The translations under genes were made by a program, and so were the position numbers. From Patellaria atrata CBS 101060 (lineage: Eukaryota > Ascomycota > Dothideomycetes > Patellariales > Patellariaceae), in assembly GCA_010093705.1 (NCBI GenBank), contig MU006122.1, forward strand, positions 30,434 through 94,433: a stretch of DNA of 64,000 bases, read 5' to 3'. Each line of letters opens with the position of its first letter. Within the stretch, counting starts at the first letter, position 1. Shown here in pieces: positions 36,488 through 48,032 of the stretch. The notes beneath the pieces are model-generated. The model did no database searches. It had not been told where the DNA came from and saw only the letters and a program-made list of their open reading frames with translations.

Positions 36488-37318
36488 GGTAGTTCTACAA
36501 GCTCGTCTTCTACCGAAAGCAGTCTGAATAATTCAAGTCAGCTTACTGTCGCGAACGCAGCATCAGCTCTCCGTCCTAGAGTCGCCGTTCTCTTGGGAAT
36601 TGATAAGAAGTGGCACTTACCCTTACTCTTATGCCGTGGTCTATCAACTATTCCTCCAATATGGTGGGGCTTTCAATGCACCGGATTTCTTGTCCGGTAC
36701 CGCACTCGAGGCGCCATAATTGAATCATCTACTGGAAGGTTTACTCTAAAAGAAAGGCTGGTACTTACAGAGATTCTGCTGGCAATCCTTTGGGTAAGTG
36801 TACCGTTCGAGGTCCTGGATGGCGTACTGATGTATGATATAGTGTACTGCGTCAGCATACTTATCATTTTTCTTCGCTGATTGTCTAATGTCCCGCTGGT
36901 AAGGATTAGACTGAGTCTGTTAAGGTGTAAATATGCTTAAATTTGGTCTCTTTCGATCACAGGTTGCTTCATTACACACCATCGGCCACCCTTGTACGGC
37001 TCTTCACCATTAATGCGGTATACATGTACCTCACGTCATGGACTTTGCACCTCTCAGGGGCAGCAGTAAAGCCACAACTTCTCCTCCCTGCGTGGATTAG
37101 CATTGCACTTGTTAGTGAACCGCTGGTGTCAGTACTTAAAATAGAAATTTTCTCGCATTCTAACATGTACATAGACTCTGACGGTCTTGTACCATCTTAC
37201 GCAACGCAAGAGCAATATAAGACGGGAAACATCGGCTGCAATCCGTGTTTTTTGGCTTGCGAGCTTCATAAGCATGTGCCTTTTGTTGATACAAATCCAT
37301 TTACGCACCGAGGACTAG
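36488..37318 (+). CDS. EOS1: N-glycosylation protein Eos1 (5' end unresolved)
   Basis: Four coding segments join in frame: up to 36793, 36843-36898, 36963-37110 and 37175-37318. They read LRPRVAVLLGIDKKWHLPLL, LCRGLSTIPPIWWG, LTEILLAILW-C, SAYLSFFFADCLMSRW, LLHYTPSATLVRLFTINAVY and a C-terminal hydrophobic end. These are hallmarks of Eos1, an ER multispanning protein needed for N-glycosylation and oxidative-stress tolerance in yeast. The N-terminal Ser/Thr-rich part (SSTSSSTESSLNNSSQLT) has no ATG. An in-frame TAA at 36485-36487 lies directly upstream, and beyond it the same frame continues as Ser-rich sequence (SSASKASYTTASVSL). Either an unrecognised intron removes the stop and brings in the start, or the gene is broken at its 5' end. 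Body identity is confident; start coordinate marks only the open frame. Confidence 0.75.
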
Positions 37319-37868
37319 GTCGAAGCTTTCTATCAACCAGCCCTGTTCCCTCCATCCTATCCCCTCCCTGTTTCCGCCGTTGTACCGCTGTACAATCATA
37401 TTTTGAGATTTCCCAACTTTCAATGTATAAGTCGATACTGTACGAACAATTGGGATCCTGGACTGAGACGTACTCGCCAGTACACCAGTATATGCACAAC
37501 AAGTGCACAAGAGATGCATAAAAATCTAGTAGATTTTGTCTGAAAATGGCGACGATACGTGTATCTATACTTCTGGGTGTTTCGAATTATACTTCCTTTA
37601 TATTTATAAGGCACATCGTATTTCGGTCAGGTCTTGATGGGAAATGGGCAAATTTGAATCGCGGAGAGATTATAGCCTAGTCGAACAATTGATTCATGAA
37701 ATATCACTGCAGTCATAAGCTTAAATCATTTAAAAGCCCATGCAGGTCACCGAGGTACCAAAATCAGAGCTCGATCGCCCACTCGAGCAGATAAAACAGC
37801 GCAAACGCTTGACCCGAAGAGAGATAACGCAGCAAAAGATTACATTGAAAAGCCAGGCTAGTGCGTGA
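37319..37868. other. Intergenic between EOS1 and SNX3 (convergent)
   Basis: 550 bp with no gene recognised. The EOS1 frame ends at 37318; longer reading frames across 37320-37520 are in a different frame and show no family features. Confidence 0.45.
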
Positions 37869-38351
37869 TCAGAAGGCGTTTCTGTCCCAGTTTGGATCTT
37901 GATTTCTGTTAGTGAAATATTCAAGCAGATAGTGGCTCTTGTTTAGACTACCTTGAACGAAGGCACCAAGCACCTTTGAACCCGTCTGGAGTAAAGGATG
38001 CCCTACTACTATCTGTAGAAACCGCTGGAGGCCTTCTCTGCGATGCTCGATCACGTCGTCACTGAAGCGGTTTGTAAACACCTTTCCAGGCAGCGGCGGG
38101 ATCGTAACTCTCGCGGACTCTCGCTCAAGGATATCTCGAAATGCCTCAAAGTCCGAATACCGCCGGCGAACAGAAGAGGACTTGAGTTTGAAGGCAGGGA
38201 TGTTGGTTCGCATGACAATCTCGTAAGTGGTGACCTGATGCCTACCCACACCCGAAGTAATTGGATTTTTCACTTCGATTTCTAGGAAATTTTCAGGTGG
38301 CCCGTACAACTCTTCGTAGGACTGTGTCCGTGACTCTGGGAGAGATTGCAT
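37869..38351 (-). CDS. SNX3: Sorting nexin 3 (Grd19), PX-domain retromer cargo adaptor
   Basis: A single exon of 160 residues starting [20 protein letters not shown], the usual N-terminus of fungal Snx3. An in-frame upstream extension exists but is not family-like, so the internal ATG at 38351 is preferred. The PX domain spans about 25-145: [20 protein letters not shown], the phosphoinositide-binding [22 protein letters not shown] and [19 protein letters not shown]. It binds PI3P on early endosomes and recruits retromer for return of cargo to the Golgi. The C-terminus has an unusual short tail ([13 protein letters not shown]). Confidence 0.95.
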   Translation of the reverse strand: MQSLPESRTQSYEELYGPPENFLEIEVKNPITSGVGRHQVTTYEIVMRTNIPAFKLKSSSVRRRYSDFEAFRDILERESARVTIPPLPGKVFTNRFSDDVIEHRREGLQRFLQIVVGHPLLQTGSKVLGAFVQGSLNKSHYLLEYFTNRNQDPNWDRNAF

Positions 38352-39208
38352 CGTGTAAACGTAGTACTGTGGAAATGAGACGAAGGTGCGGTAAGGTTTA
38401 CAGCTCAGTTTCCAGTTGATATCAATCTCCCCGCAGTCTAAAATACTTTTGTTGTTCACCTCGTCCTGGTAGGTGCACCCGAGCTTTATAGCGATATCTT
38501 TTTCTGGGAAACTGTCAACGTGACTCTTTGATGAAGACTTGGAGATCGAAGTAGAACTAACTTAGGTCGATATTATTTGATATGAAGAAATCAGCAACTT
38601 GTATCAGTTTCCGCTAGTTTTCTAGAACTATCCAGCGAACCGACATTTCAGGTTATCTAAAAATACCAAGTTATGTATTTTATCATGCCGCGGGGTCTGC
38701 TTAATACCTTATCTAATCACATGCAGGTGTAATGGTGTGATGTGAGGGAAAGCTGAACAACCACGAGGTACTGTACATAATCATTCCCGTCAAGGATACT
38801 ACATTCTGCAAATTGAGCGGGATAAGGTTGTTACTACATCCCAATTCCCTGCTTAGAATCTCGTCAGCTTATTTGTCTTTATAACGGTATCAAAGTCACC
38901 CCGTAACCCTCAGGTCACCACAATCCAATTCTCAGCATGTTTTTATCGTCTTGTTAGTCATTTAAAATATCCCGGTGTATTATCCCGTTTCTAAATACCA
39001 CACCTCTTTACTGAGTGGGCATCCCTACCTTATTGCCTACATCCCAAAAGCTAGCCCTGACCTCGACTTCAAAAGCGAACGTCTCGCACGTCTGGAAATT
39101 ATTCTTGCCAAAAATTCTCTTAGGTTCGAATTTGCCGCTTTATTCAAAGAAGGCCGATAGTCCTATCAAGTGGACCTGCTCAGTTTGAGATGCGTAGTGT
39201 GGTGTAAT
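38352..39208. other. Intergenic between SNX3 and the DUF7704 gene
   Basis: 857 bp containing two divergent promoters. No gene, clear repeat or RNA recognised. Confidence 0.5.
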
Positions 39209-39734
39209 ATGTCCAACAGACTACCTCTAATACCATGGTTCGTCTTCACAATTTTGGAACCATTCTCGACGTATGTACGACTAGAACGTCATCGGCACTC
39301 ATTACTTACTGTATCACGAATGTAGGACATGCGCTTTTCTCGGACCACTGCTATATCCAAAGGACTTCGTTTCTATGCAACTTCCTCACGAGGTACCTCA
39401 TGAGTTGTTACCATCTGAACGCATTTTAGCGCTTCAGCTTGGAAACTGTTATCTATTACTGTCATTTATTGGTCTCTTTGTACTCAATACTACAACGGAG
39501 CTTCGGGTCATTCACGCGTTTCTAATGGCTCTCGCCTTAGGAGACATAGGTCACTTGGCCGTGACAGCATCTGTAATGGGACCCCATCCCTTCGTCGACG
39601 TGTACAAGTGGTCTTTAATAACCTGGGGGAACATTGGGTTCACCCTTTTTCTTCTTCTCATGAGAGCATCGTATTTTGCAGGGGTTTGGGATATTTCTCG
39701 TAAAATGGAGCATAAAGAGGTGAAGGCCCAGTAG
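39209..39734 (+). CDS. DUF7704-type small membrane protein
   Basis: Two exons (39209-39270 and 39326-39734) give 156 residues. Exon 1 reads MSNRLPLIPWFVFTILEPFS, the opening typical of this fungal family. Exon 2 carries three further hydrophobic segments (YLLLSFIGLFVL; VIHAFLMALALGDIGHLAVT; WGNIGFTLFLLLMRASYFAG) and the short motif LGDIGHL. Four membrane spans with a short charged tail are predicted by eye. Function is unknown; the family is widespread in filamentous ascomycetes. The recognition is from memory of the family pattern, so the name is held with moderate confidence. Confidence 0.7.
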
Positions 39735-40822
39735 ACCAACAGCCAATTCAGAATATATCTCTTCCTCAAATTCGCATCCACGGTACAAAGTGATTGAAGT
39801 ATTTCAAACATCACAGTCTCATACTGTTCAACGATTTCAGAAGACCCCGGTTACTCTTCTCGCACATTAATATAACACCAAAATGCTCTCACTTATCCCA
39901 ACATCCTAACCTTAACCGATGTTCGATCCTTAGGACAAGATCATCTACAGAATGACGCATTGTGTAGTTTTGTGTACTGTTCAACTTACTGTACAGACTT
40001 GAGATGCTCTAATCCTTTCGCCGGCGGATGTACTGCTCAGCATGCTGTTTTCTATTGCTGCGGATCAGATAGGTTCTCTGCCTTTGGTTCTCCAGCTTTT
40101 TGTAAGATTATCCCTTCGCTGTCTCTCTGACCCCCTCGTAGAAATGGTGCACTGGGTATAGCTATTTATAACCATTTTTATGCGTACGGCTTAGCTGGGC
40201 GCATCATTTGAACCGGACGTTCTTCCATGAAGGAAAAACGCCTCTTTCGTACAGAGAACATATAATTATCTGATAAGTTGCTACGCTAATTAGTGCTTTG
40301 TATAAGGCTAGTCAAGTAAATTGAACACTTGGTAAGTTGGGCACAGCGCATACGTACAGCCAATGCTTGATCACGGTGTCTCTTCTCATTTCCTGTATAA
40401 TATTGCGACACAGAATTGAATTGTTCATTGTACAGCTGTGACTACATGGAATCTTTCTGGGTTGTGCAGCTTGTTCAGAGGTCCTCGAGATCATCGGTTC
40501 CCACCTAACTAGTGACTCTTGATATGATGATTTTAAGCACCGAGATAGCCGTGAGGATCGTTGGGAGCGAAGGCGCAGTGGAGGATGGATGTAAGATTCT
40601 TGAATTTCAGAAAGATCGCTCTGCTCTCTTTGCTCAATACGCAGATATGAATAAACAGACTATGTTTTTTGTTCTTCCCTAACCATTCTAGTAACCTCTG
40701 CTGGAAAGGTGATACCATGTTTTGCACAAACCTCTAACACCAGAAATACTCCTTTCCTCTAATTGTGTCTTAGTAGAGACCCTTACACGGAAGCCTGTAC
40801 TCCTAAACCGCGTTTAACACCC
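39735..40822. other. Intergenic between DUF7704 gene and PPOX-like gene
   Basis: About 1.1 kb between the convergent ends. No gene recognised. Confidence 0.5.
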
Positions 40823-41605
40823 TCACAATCCGTTTACCGTACCTGTTCCATCCCTACTACTTTCCGAAATCTCAATGACGAAGTCTTTCAGTCCGCCCTT
40901 CCAGTCCGAAATCCTTCCGTCCTTAATCTTAACCACCACAACTCTCACTTCCTCCGGTTCAACCCAGCTCCCTCTTCCACCATCTCCTAGCTCCTCTTGC
41001 CCACCACCAAACAGACTAGACCCAAAACCCGCGCCGCCATCGCCCTCAAACGTATTGTTCTCTAGGTGCCGGCTTTTACACCACTTCTCAATCTCTCCTC
41101 CCGCCTCCAAGATCTCTGCTAGGCCGTTGATGGTAACACTGATCCTCGACAAAGCGGCTGAGTTAAACCCGGCCAGCAGATTGTGGAGGGAACTGCGGGC
41201 AGGGCTGGTTGCGCGACCAATGGGACTACCACCTTCGACGGCGGAGAGCGTCGGTGGACGGTGGGATACCCAGTCATGTACGAGGAGGGAGACACGGGGG
41301 TTTTCAAAAAGATTGGACGTCTTCTGTGAGGATGGAGGTGTAGTCATTATAATGGTTGGTTGGGAGGACCAAGGGGTTGATGGGAGGTAAGTGTAGTTCA
41401 TGAGAGAGATGTGGGGTATTTGAGACCTGCATGTTGCGAGATGGAGCTGCCAGGGGTAAGTTAACGGTATTTACTTTGAGCAAGGCGAAGGACTCACAAA
41501 TCGCGCGTTTTGTAGACATTGAATCACTTCTTCTGGGAGAGAGGATGAGCTTTCGGTGGGGTGTGCGGGGGGAGCATTTGTATCGATTTCCGGGAGGGTA
41601 GGCAT
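40823..41605 (-). CDS. FMN-binding split-barrel protein, pyridoxamine 5'-phosphate oxidase family
   Basis: Two exons (41605-41498 and 41446-40823) give 243 residues. The join yields VIQCLQNARF-LHLATCRSQI followed by PHISLMNYTYLP, the typical first strands of the PPOX-type split barrel, then IIMTTPPSSQKTSNLFENPR and VSLLVHDWVS. Yeast relatives are YPR172W and YLR456W. The family binds FMN or a related cofactor; a true PNPO activity is not implied because the PNPO C-terminal phosphate-binding domain is not seen. A Gly-rich loop (FEGDGGAGFGSSLFGGGQEE) separates the last strands (EVRVVVVKIKDGRISDWKG). Cytoplasmic location is assumed since no signal is visible. Confidence 0.85.
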
Positions 41606-41928
41606 GTTGGCAGTCACCGTCCTGTGACAGTTCTGTATGGAATAGTCACAGAGTTACTAAGTATGATGACGGAGACTTGATGAAGGGTTTCTGATTTTTA
41701 TGGTATTACTTTGTTTAAGGTTTTGAGGTTTGAGGTTTGAGATTTAGGTTTGAGGTGTGAGCTTTACCTCAGTAAACTGAGAGCAGGGGTCACGGGGGAA
41801 CTTGCGCGGCGTCTTTTGCTCAAAAGCTTAGACCATCTGCACAACGTCTGTACTGTACGTATAGCGGCAACTCGCCAGCCCTCTTCGCAACGCACTCTTT
41901 CACAATCCACAAATCTACAATTAGCAAC
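41606..41928. promoter_or_regulatory. Divergent promoter region between PPOX-like gene and RGD1
   Basis: 323 bp between the two start codons. At about 41716-41760 lies a short degenerate tandem array of GAGGTTT-like units (TTTGAGGTTTGAGGTTTGAG...). No other signals assigned. Confidence 0.55.
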
Positions 41929-44387
41929 ATGTCTGCCGACACAAAAGACCCTCATCTCTATGGAACTGGTGGCGCTGTGCAGGAGCTCCCAGCTCATTCA
42001 AATGGCGCAGACACAGGTGGAGATGTAGGCGCGCATCCAGTAGATCCAACCGTAGGTAGACCAAGCCAGGATGAGAGCATTACGAAGGCAGTGGATAGTA
42101 TTCTGTACTCAGATGTAAGTCTTGCGCGATCGTCTTAGATGCATACTGACAGCTTACCAGATTGGCGTCAACACCCTGCTCAACCGCCTAAAGCAAAGCA
42201 TTGCATCTGCACGAGTATGCGCCAACTATCATCCTCTGAAAAACACCCATATCCTGACTTAAACTCAATAGGACTTTGCGGGGTTTTTGAAAAAGAGGTC
42301 AACCTTAGAGGAAGATCACGCTCAAGGCATCAAGAAGCTTTGCAGAAGCACTCATGAGTCAATACGCCGACCCGACGCGCGCCATGGAACTTATCTCCAG
42401 CAGTTCGAGGAAGTAACCAAACTCCATGAGCGTATGGCAGACAACAGTATACAGTTTGCGCTCTCCTTACACCAAATGCATGAGGATCTGACCGAACTAT
42501 CCAACAACATGGACCGTGGCCGAAAACACTGGAAGATCAATGGTCTAGCAGTCGAGAAAAAGGTGCAAGATGCGGAGGCGCACATGGAAAAGGCCAAAAC
42601 CAAATACGATAGTCTTGCTGAGGATTTGGATAGGGTGAAGACCGGGGATAAGAGTGCGGGTAGAGTCTTTGGAATTAAGGGACCAAAATCTGCGGCGCAA
42701 CATGAAGAAGATCTACAAAGGAAGCTACAAGCAGCAGACAGCGATTATGCCTCGAAAGTGCAAATCGCACAGGCTCAGAGACAAGAGCTTGAGACCACCT
42801 TAAGACCACAAGCGATAAAGGCGATTCAGGACCTGATTGCAGAGTGTGACTCTGCCTTGACTCTTCAGTTGCAGAAATTCGGTGAGCACTCTGTTCAAGT
42901 ATGTGCAGTGTATCATTTGCTGACCATACCTAGGGACATTTAACGAGAAGCTTCTCTTGGGTAATGGTATTCTGATTGCCCCAATCAAAACTCCAGACCA
43001 TGTCGGACCAGATGTACCCAGTCTGCGTGATATGGTTTATAAAATTGATAACGATAAGGACTTGCACTCATATCTGTTGAGCTACACATCCAAAGTTCCT
43101 CCAAAGCATCATGAGATCAAATATATTAAGCATCCAGTATGTATACCCTACCGCGTCTCCATACCCTTATTAACATATTCAGACTCAAGCACCAACAACC
43201 GCTCCAGCACCAGCTCCCGCGCCAGCGTCTGCAGCCACAGCAGGTCACACATCCCTTCAACTTCAGCGAGACCCAACCGTTCCAATTTCTTCAGGCCCAC
43301 CTCATCTACCTTCGTTCTCCACTCAATCCCCTGTACAGCAGCGACCTTCTACCCCACAGGGTTCTACTTCTCAACATCCTCAACAATCCTTCGATGTATT
43401 CAACTCCTACAAACAACCACCTCAGCAGCTTCAACAAGCCCCTAGCTATGGAAGTCCAGGCCAACAAACGCCGCAAAGCTACTATCAGCCACCACCTCAA
43501 CAGCACCAGGGGTCACCACAGAACTATCCTTCGTCACAGCCACCGCATGTGCAGCATCAAGGTACTCCACAGTTCAATCCGCTCTCTATGCATGCGCCTT
43601 CTCCTCAGGGAACGGGTGACGTTCCTTACTCTGCAGGACCTTCACCGACTAAACCGGTATTTGGAATGACACTCGCAGAGCTTTTCGAACGGGATGGTTC
43701 TCCAGTACCCATGGTGGTTTACCAGTGCATTCAAGCCGTCGACCTTTTCGGTCTTGATGTCGAGGGAATCTATCGAATCCCAGGCACAAACTCACACATC
43801 CAGCAACTGAAGCAAATGTTCGATAGTAGTACGTTAATCACATCCCACCTTACATGCCCCGCTAAGGTTATATTGTTATCCCTCGAAGCTAGCTAACATC
43901 GTATGATCAGACTCAGCAAATATCGACTTCCGTAACCCCTCCGCCTTCCAGCACGACATCAATAGTGTCGCTGGCCTTCTGAAGCAGTTCTTTCGTGACC
44001 TACCTGACCCTCTCTTTACCGCAGAGCACTACGGCGCTTTCATCGACGCCGCGCGCATCGACGACGACACGGTAAGAAGGGATAGCTTACACGCCATCAT
44101 TAACGCACTTCCGGATCCGAACTATGCGACACTGCGTGCGCTAGTTCTGCATTTGAATCGTGTGGCGGAGCATGCGGAGAGAAATAGGATGAATTCAGGA
44201 AATTTAGGAATTTGTTTTGCGTGAGTCTATTTGCTATTATTCTCATCTGTGATATTGTGGCTAATATGACCTTGAAAGACCGACGCTTATGGGTCCGCAT
44301 CGTGGGCAGATGGCAGACGCAGGACTTCAAGCTAGAGTGCTAGACACGATCTTGCAGAATACGTACCAGATATTTGATGAGGATTAA
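41929..44387 (+). CDS. RGD1: RhoGAP with N-terminal F-BAR domain (Rgd1 type)
   Basis: Seven exons (41929-42114, 42161-42214, 42272-42881, 42934-43136, 43183-43828, 43911-44220, 44279-44387) give 705 residues. The F-BAR domain covers roughly residues 50-350 (SARDFAGFLKKRSTLEEDHA, KLHERMADNSIQFA, coiled-coil helices). A Pro/Gln-rich linker follows (about 352-500; many PQQ and QQP stretches). The RhoGAP domain is C-terminal: FGMTLAELFERD, the arginine-finger motif EGIYRIPG (R about 549), and NLGICFAPTLMGP. Rgd1 stimulates GTP hydrolysis by Rho3/Rho4-type GTPases and links membrane curvature to actin and polarity. Divergent from the PPOX-like gene. Confidence 0.95.
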
Positions 44388-45042
44388 GTTCTTCAAACAA
44401 TGTGATGGTCATGCGCTGAGCCGGGTAAGGATAGCATTTGAAAGCTGCGAAATCCACATGCCATGCAGTGATAGAAAGCATCGTAAACCACGTCGGACCT
44501 TAATCCTCGTCGGATGGTAATGCTGGATTGATTGTAATATTAGCCTTTGCCGTGAGAGAGGGACATAATGATTTCGAATGTAATCAAATAGCACACTACG
44601 TAGTGAGCGTAATTTACATGATATGAGCTATAACCCCAGCTGATTTTAATGAATGCGAGACCTTGACGCGAGACAATAAGCAAATCCAGCATCCATATCG
44701 ATGTGTTACCTCCCTCCTCGCGGTTCGCATTCCTTGGCCTTCGTACCCTCGCTGATTTGTTACCAGTTGAAGTATCAAAGATTATCCATTGTCAGTGCAG
44801 TCAAGCTCTACGTACGCTTGGAGAACTCCTTGTGTTTTCGAATTTTTGCGGATGCATCCTATACTCTTCCTTTCCCTGTACAACAAACCCAGTGACGCTT
44901 TTCACGACCAGTACAAAAGACTGCTCATCCAATCAGTACTCGTAAAACTAGGGGGCGAAATTGAAAACGGTAACTATCAAAACTGTAACACTTCCGCCTA
45001 ACTGCATAACCTAAAGAGATAGCACAAGAGTCCTGACGTGAC
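44388..45042. other. Intergenic with possible gene remnant
   Basis: 655 bp. Two overlapping plus-strand frames at about 44703-45001 read RFAFLGLRTLADLLPVEVSK and LYNKPSDAFHDQYKRLLIQS, which look coding-like but lie in different frames with no clear start or stop partner. They could be exons or a remnant; I cannot support a gene. Confidence 0.35.
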
Positions 45043-45844
45043 CTATAGTAGCTCAGGTGAAGTAAGCCTATAGCATTCGAGAATGACATCCTTAAAGTTT
45101 CCCAAATCGTGTTGTTCTTCTTCAGTTATTCCCGCTATCATCACCTCCTTCCCCTCCCTGTCTGTACTAAATACACCCCTTGAATTTATGTCCTGATGAA
45201 TAGGGGGTAAGGGCCACCAAATTTTCTCACTGAGTACGCATGACCGTGTAATGTGAGTGTAACTCTCGCTGTGGATCCAAGTACATTGGGGGAAGCACGA
45301 CATGTCCATAAGTAAGGGATAGATTGCCAACGGGCGATGGGTGCATGGTTTGGGAGGAGTAACTGACGTAGGATGTTGCTGGGGGATACGGAGTAGGAGA
45401 AAAGGTTGCTGAAGTTGACATGGTATAATTGGTTGCTGATGGCGGTAATTCGAGGGTTCCGACATTATTGAACTGGGAGAAGTGTTTGTCTAAAGCTTGC
45501 GGGTGGCCGGTAGGGGGTTCCGAAGGGTGGTTGCTTACTAGTGGACTAGTCAACGGCGAGACTTTCGGGGAAGAAGCGTCGGGAAGCTTTGAGACATTAT
45601 GGCGGCGTGGTATAGCCGCTGGCGGGGAGCGAGTGTGGGATTTGTCCTTGTGCTCGTATCTCGGTTTCTGTTCGTGCGACTGTTTCAATCTCTTCCTCTT
45701 TTTGAGCCTCCGTTCATTTTTTTGACGGGCGAGTTGGCCTATGCTGCGGTTTGACAAATTCGATGCCTGGGAGTCAGAGTGGGAGCTGGTGTTATTTCTT
45801 GTAGGCTTATTCGATTGATGGGAATCGCATCTAGATTTGCCCAT
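45043..45844 (-). CDS. Hypothetical low-complexity protein
   Basis: From ATG 45844 the frame runs 205 codons to a TGA at about 45227 (MGKSRCDSHQSNKPTRNNTS...). The first 80 residues are basic and Lys/Arg-rich (RLKKRKRLKQSHEQKPRYEH), resembling a bZIP-like or nuclear localisation stretch, then Ser/Pro-rich sequence. A second open frame on the same strand, ending at 45043, contains a better-structured piece (SEKIWWPLPPIHQDINSRG and TEEEQHDLGNFKDVILECYR). An intron probably joins the two, with TACTCAG as a likely acceptor near 45240, but I could not fix the donor. No family recognised. The basic region followed by Ser/Pro-rich sequence would fit a fungal nuclear regulator, which is only a guess. 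Confidence 0.5.
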
Positions 45845-46770
45845 GGTGGGTACGGAATTGTGACTTGGTAATATTCGTGGAATCTACATATGTTGATATT
45901 GCGTAACTGTGAGATGGATAAAAGTGAATCACAATCCAAGTTCTGCGAACTATATCTACATTTATTGGGGGAAAATCGTAATTTTGACTGTGATATGATA
46001 AGGAGAGCCTAAATCCATTGAATAAAGTAAGAAATAATCATTTTGACTGTGACATTGCTGAACGAGCCTCCCTCTAATCATTCATGGGTTCTCGTATGTG
46101 ACAACAAAGGCTCCCGAGTCGCTTGAATATGGTTCTACCAAAATATTCTCAATATCTTTTGCCGCACGAAGTAACAGCCACGGATGGACGGCTTTGGCAT
46201 TGGAACTCATTACTGAGATACATCATGTATAGGAATAACTGCAGAACGGTAGGAAAAATGGAGCTTTCCCGAGAATATGTTTTCCGTAGTCCCTTCATTT
46301 CTTTTTTAGGTAGTTTGATCCACTGGTTTCATTATTCGTAGAACGAATAAAAGGAACTCGAAAATGATAGGTAAGAAAATCGGTGGAAGATGCTACTTCC
46401 AAAGTCAGATTATTTTCTGATCAAGGTCAAGGTTAAGACGACGTCTCCAATATGTTTATGCAATAGTAAAAGTCGACACTAGTTCTTTTGTGGGAAATCA
46501 ATTGTTGCCGGGATATTAACGTCTTTAATATCTTCGTGTAATAATGGAAGTTGATACTAGATCTCTCATGGTATCAATCGTTGTCGTCTTTAATATCCTC
46601 GTGGAACAGTGACAGTTGATATTGGCCTTGAAACCTTGCCTATTTTAAGCCTAGCTCTCCCTCGAAAATTCAACCTGAGTTTGCATCTTTTCCAAATTCT
46701 TTCAGGAATTACAAAATACAATTGCACTTTGTGTACGAAATTTTCACGCCCTATCGCCATATACTGAACT
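45845..46770. other. Intergenic with degenerate direct repeats
   Basis: About 0.9 kb. It contains a pair of similar segments around 45975-46005 and 46040-46070 (both TTTTGACTGTGA... ending GAGCC) and a three-unit array at 46441-46630 (separate entry). No gene recognised. Confidence 0.5.
46441..46630 (+). repeat. Three degenerate tandem units of about 70 bp
   Basis: Units start near 46441 (ACGTCTCCAATATGTTTATG), 46519 (ACGTCTTTAATATCTTCGTG) and 46584 (TCGTCTTTAATATCCTCGTG). Each continues with an A/G-rich stretch and AGTYGAYAYTAG/G-like sequence; the first two also share a CAATYGTTGYC end. Identity is roughly 65-75 percent by eye. Confidence 0.65.
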
Positions 46771-48032
46771 ATGATGGAAAGTGTTCACTTTGAAAGCTTA
46801 CGTTCCAATTGACTAACAGAGAGTAGAAGCGGAAGTATGAGCAGCACGAGCACGAGCATGAGCAACTCAACACTTCAAAACCATCGGCATTCTTCAAACC
46901 TGTAGCTGGGAGAAAACACACCCTGACTGTGGCATTACCTGGTAGTATTATCGCCAAGTGATGCTCCCTATAGGCAATTGGAAAAAAGCATGTGATCAAT
47001 ACCTAGGCTAACACACTTTTCTGTAGTGCCCAGAATCATGATCTGAAAACTTACCTCGCTGGCAAGATTGGTCGCGCGCTTGCTGTCTTCTGCGTGGACG
47101 AGATCGTTATCTTTGATGACGGCCAGAGGCAGAATCATCGACAAGCTCAGAATCGCACTCATCAGTCAAGGCGCCACGACGACAACGATGATGAATACAG
47201 TGGATGGTCTGATCCTGACCATTTTCTGGAACACCTTCTGTCTTACTTAGAGTGTCCGCCGCATCTTAGGAAGTCACTCTTCCCAATGCATCCAAATTTG
47301 AGCCAGGCGGGCAAATTACCTAGCCTGGATATGCCGCATCATTTGCGGAGCGATGAATGGTGTCCTTATCGCGAAGGTATTACAGTAGATCAGGGTTCAG
47401 CAGACTCTTCGGAAATTAAGAAGCGTAAACCGTCTAATATCACTGCCGGTAATACTACTTTAGTTGATGCTGGATTCCCTTCCCTTGTCCGGCTCGAACC
47501 TCCTCCACTTGCTTCAATTCCGGTCAACACCAGGTTGACTCTGAAGTTCCGATCTGAGACAGATCCTGGGATATACACTAACTTGACCGCGGAAGCCGTC
47601 GGCCCTGATACACCTCGAGAGGAAAAGGGGTACTATTGGGGATATAGCATCAGACGTGCTTCCGGTATCCATGCCGTCTTCTCCGAATGTCCCTATTTTA
47701 ATGGGTACAGTTTTTCAATTGGGACTTCGGAACGTGGTCAACCTATCGATACTTGTATATCACGTTTATGTGGGCTAGCGAAACAGAACGAGATGGGCGG
47801 CGAACCCGTGTTCAAAAATGTCTTGATAGTATTTGGAGGGGTCGCGGGACTTGAGGCTGCAGTAAAGTTTGATTCAGAGAATCTTGCAGAAATCAGCATT
47901 GGGAGAGACAATCCGACAGAGCTGTTTGACCTCTGGGTAAATCTCCAGCCAACTCAAGGTAGCCGAACAATACGGACTGAGGAAGCAGTTTGGCTGGGGT
48001 TAGCGAAGTTGGAAGGGTTGGTGAGGATGTGA
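46771..48032 (+). CDS. SPOUT-type RNA methyltransferase (C9orf114/YMR310C family)
   Basis: Two exons are secure: 46827-46957 (KRKYEQHEHEHEQL..., RKHTLTVALPGSIIAK) and 47027-48032. The join gives AQNHDLKTYLAGKIGRALAV then FCVDEIVIFDDG, the family opening of the SPOUT fold. Later blocks include FLEHLLSYLECPPHLRKSLF, the OB-like insertion (PPPLASIPVNTRLTLKF), YYWGYSIRRA and the terminal knot motif VFGGVAGLEAAV. A short first exon starting at 46771 (ATGATGGAAAGT) with a weak donor is the best guess for the start; it is uncertain. Human C9orf114/SPOUT1 methylates 28S rRNA and binds RNA; nuclear action here is inferred. A microsatellite-like GAGCAC repeat encodes the EHEHEH stretch. Confidence 0.88.

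Noticed and set aside
38352-38459. Upstream in-frame extension of SNX3
   Set aside because: The 36 extra residues do not resemble Snx3 N-termini, and the internal ATG gives the family start.
40875-41390. 171-codon plus-strand ORF opposite the PPOX-like gene
   Set aside because: The minus strand holds a recognised family with consistent splicing; the plus strand is low-complexity.
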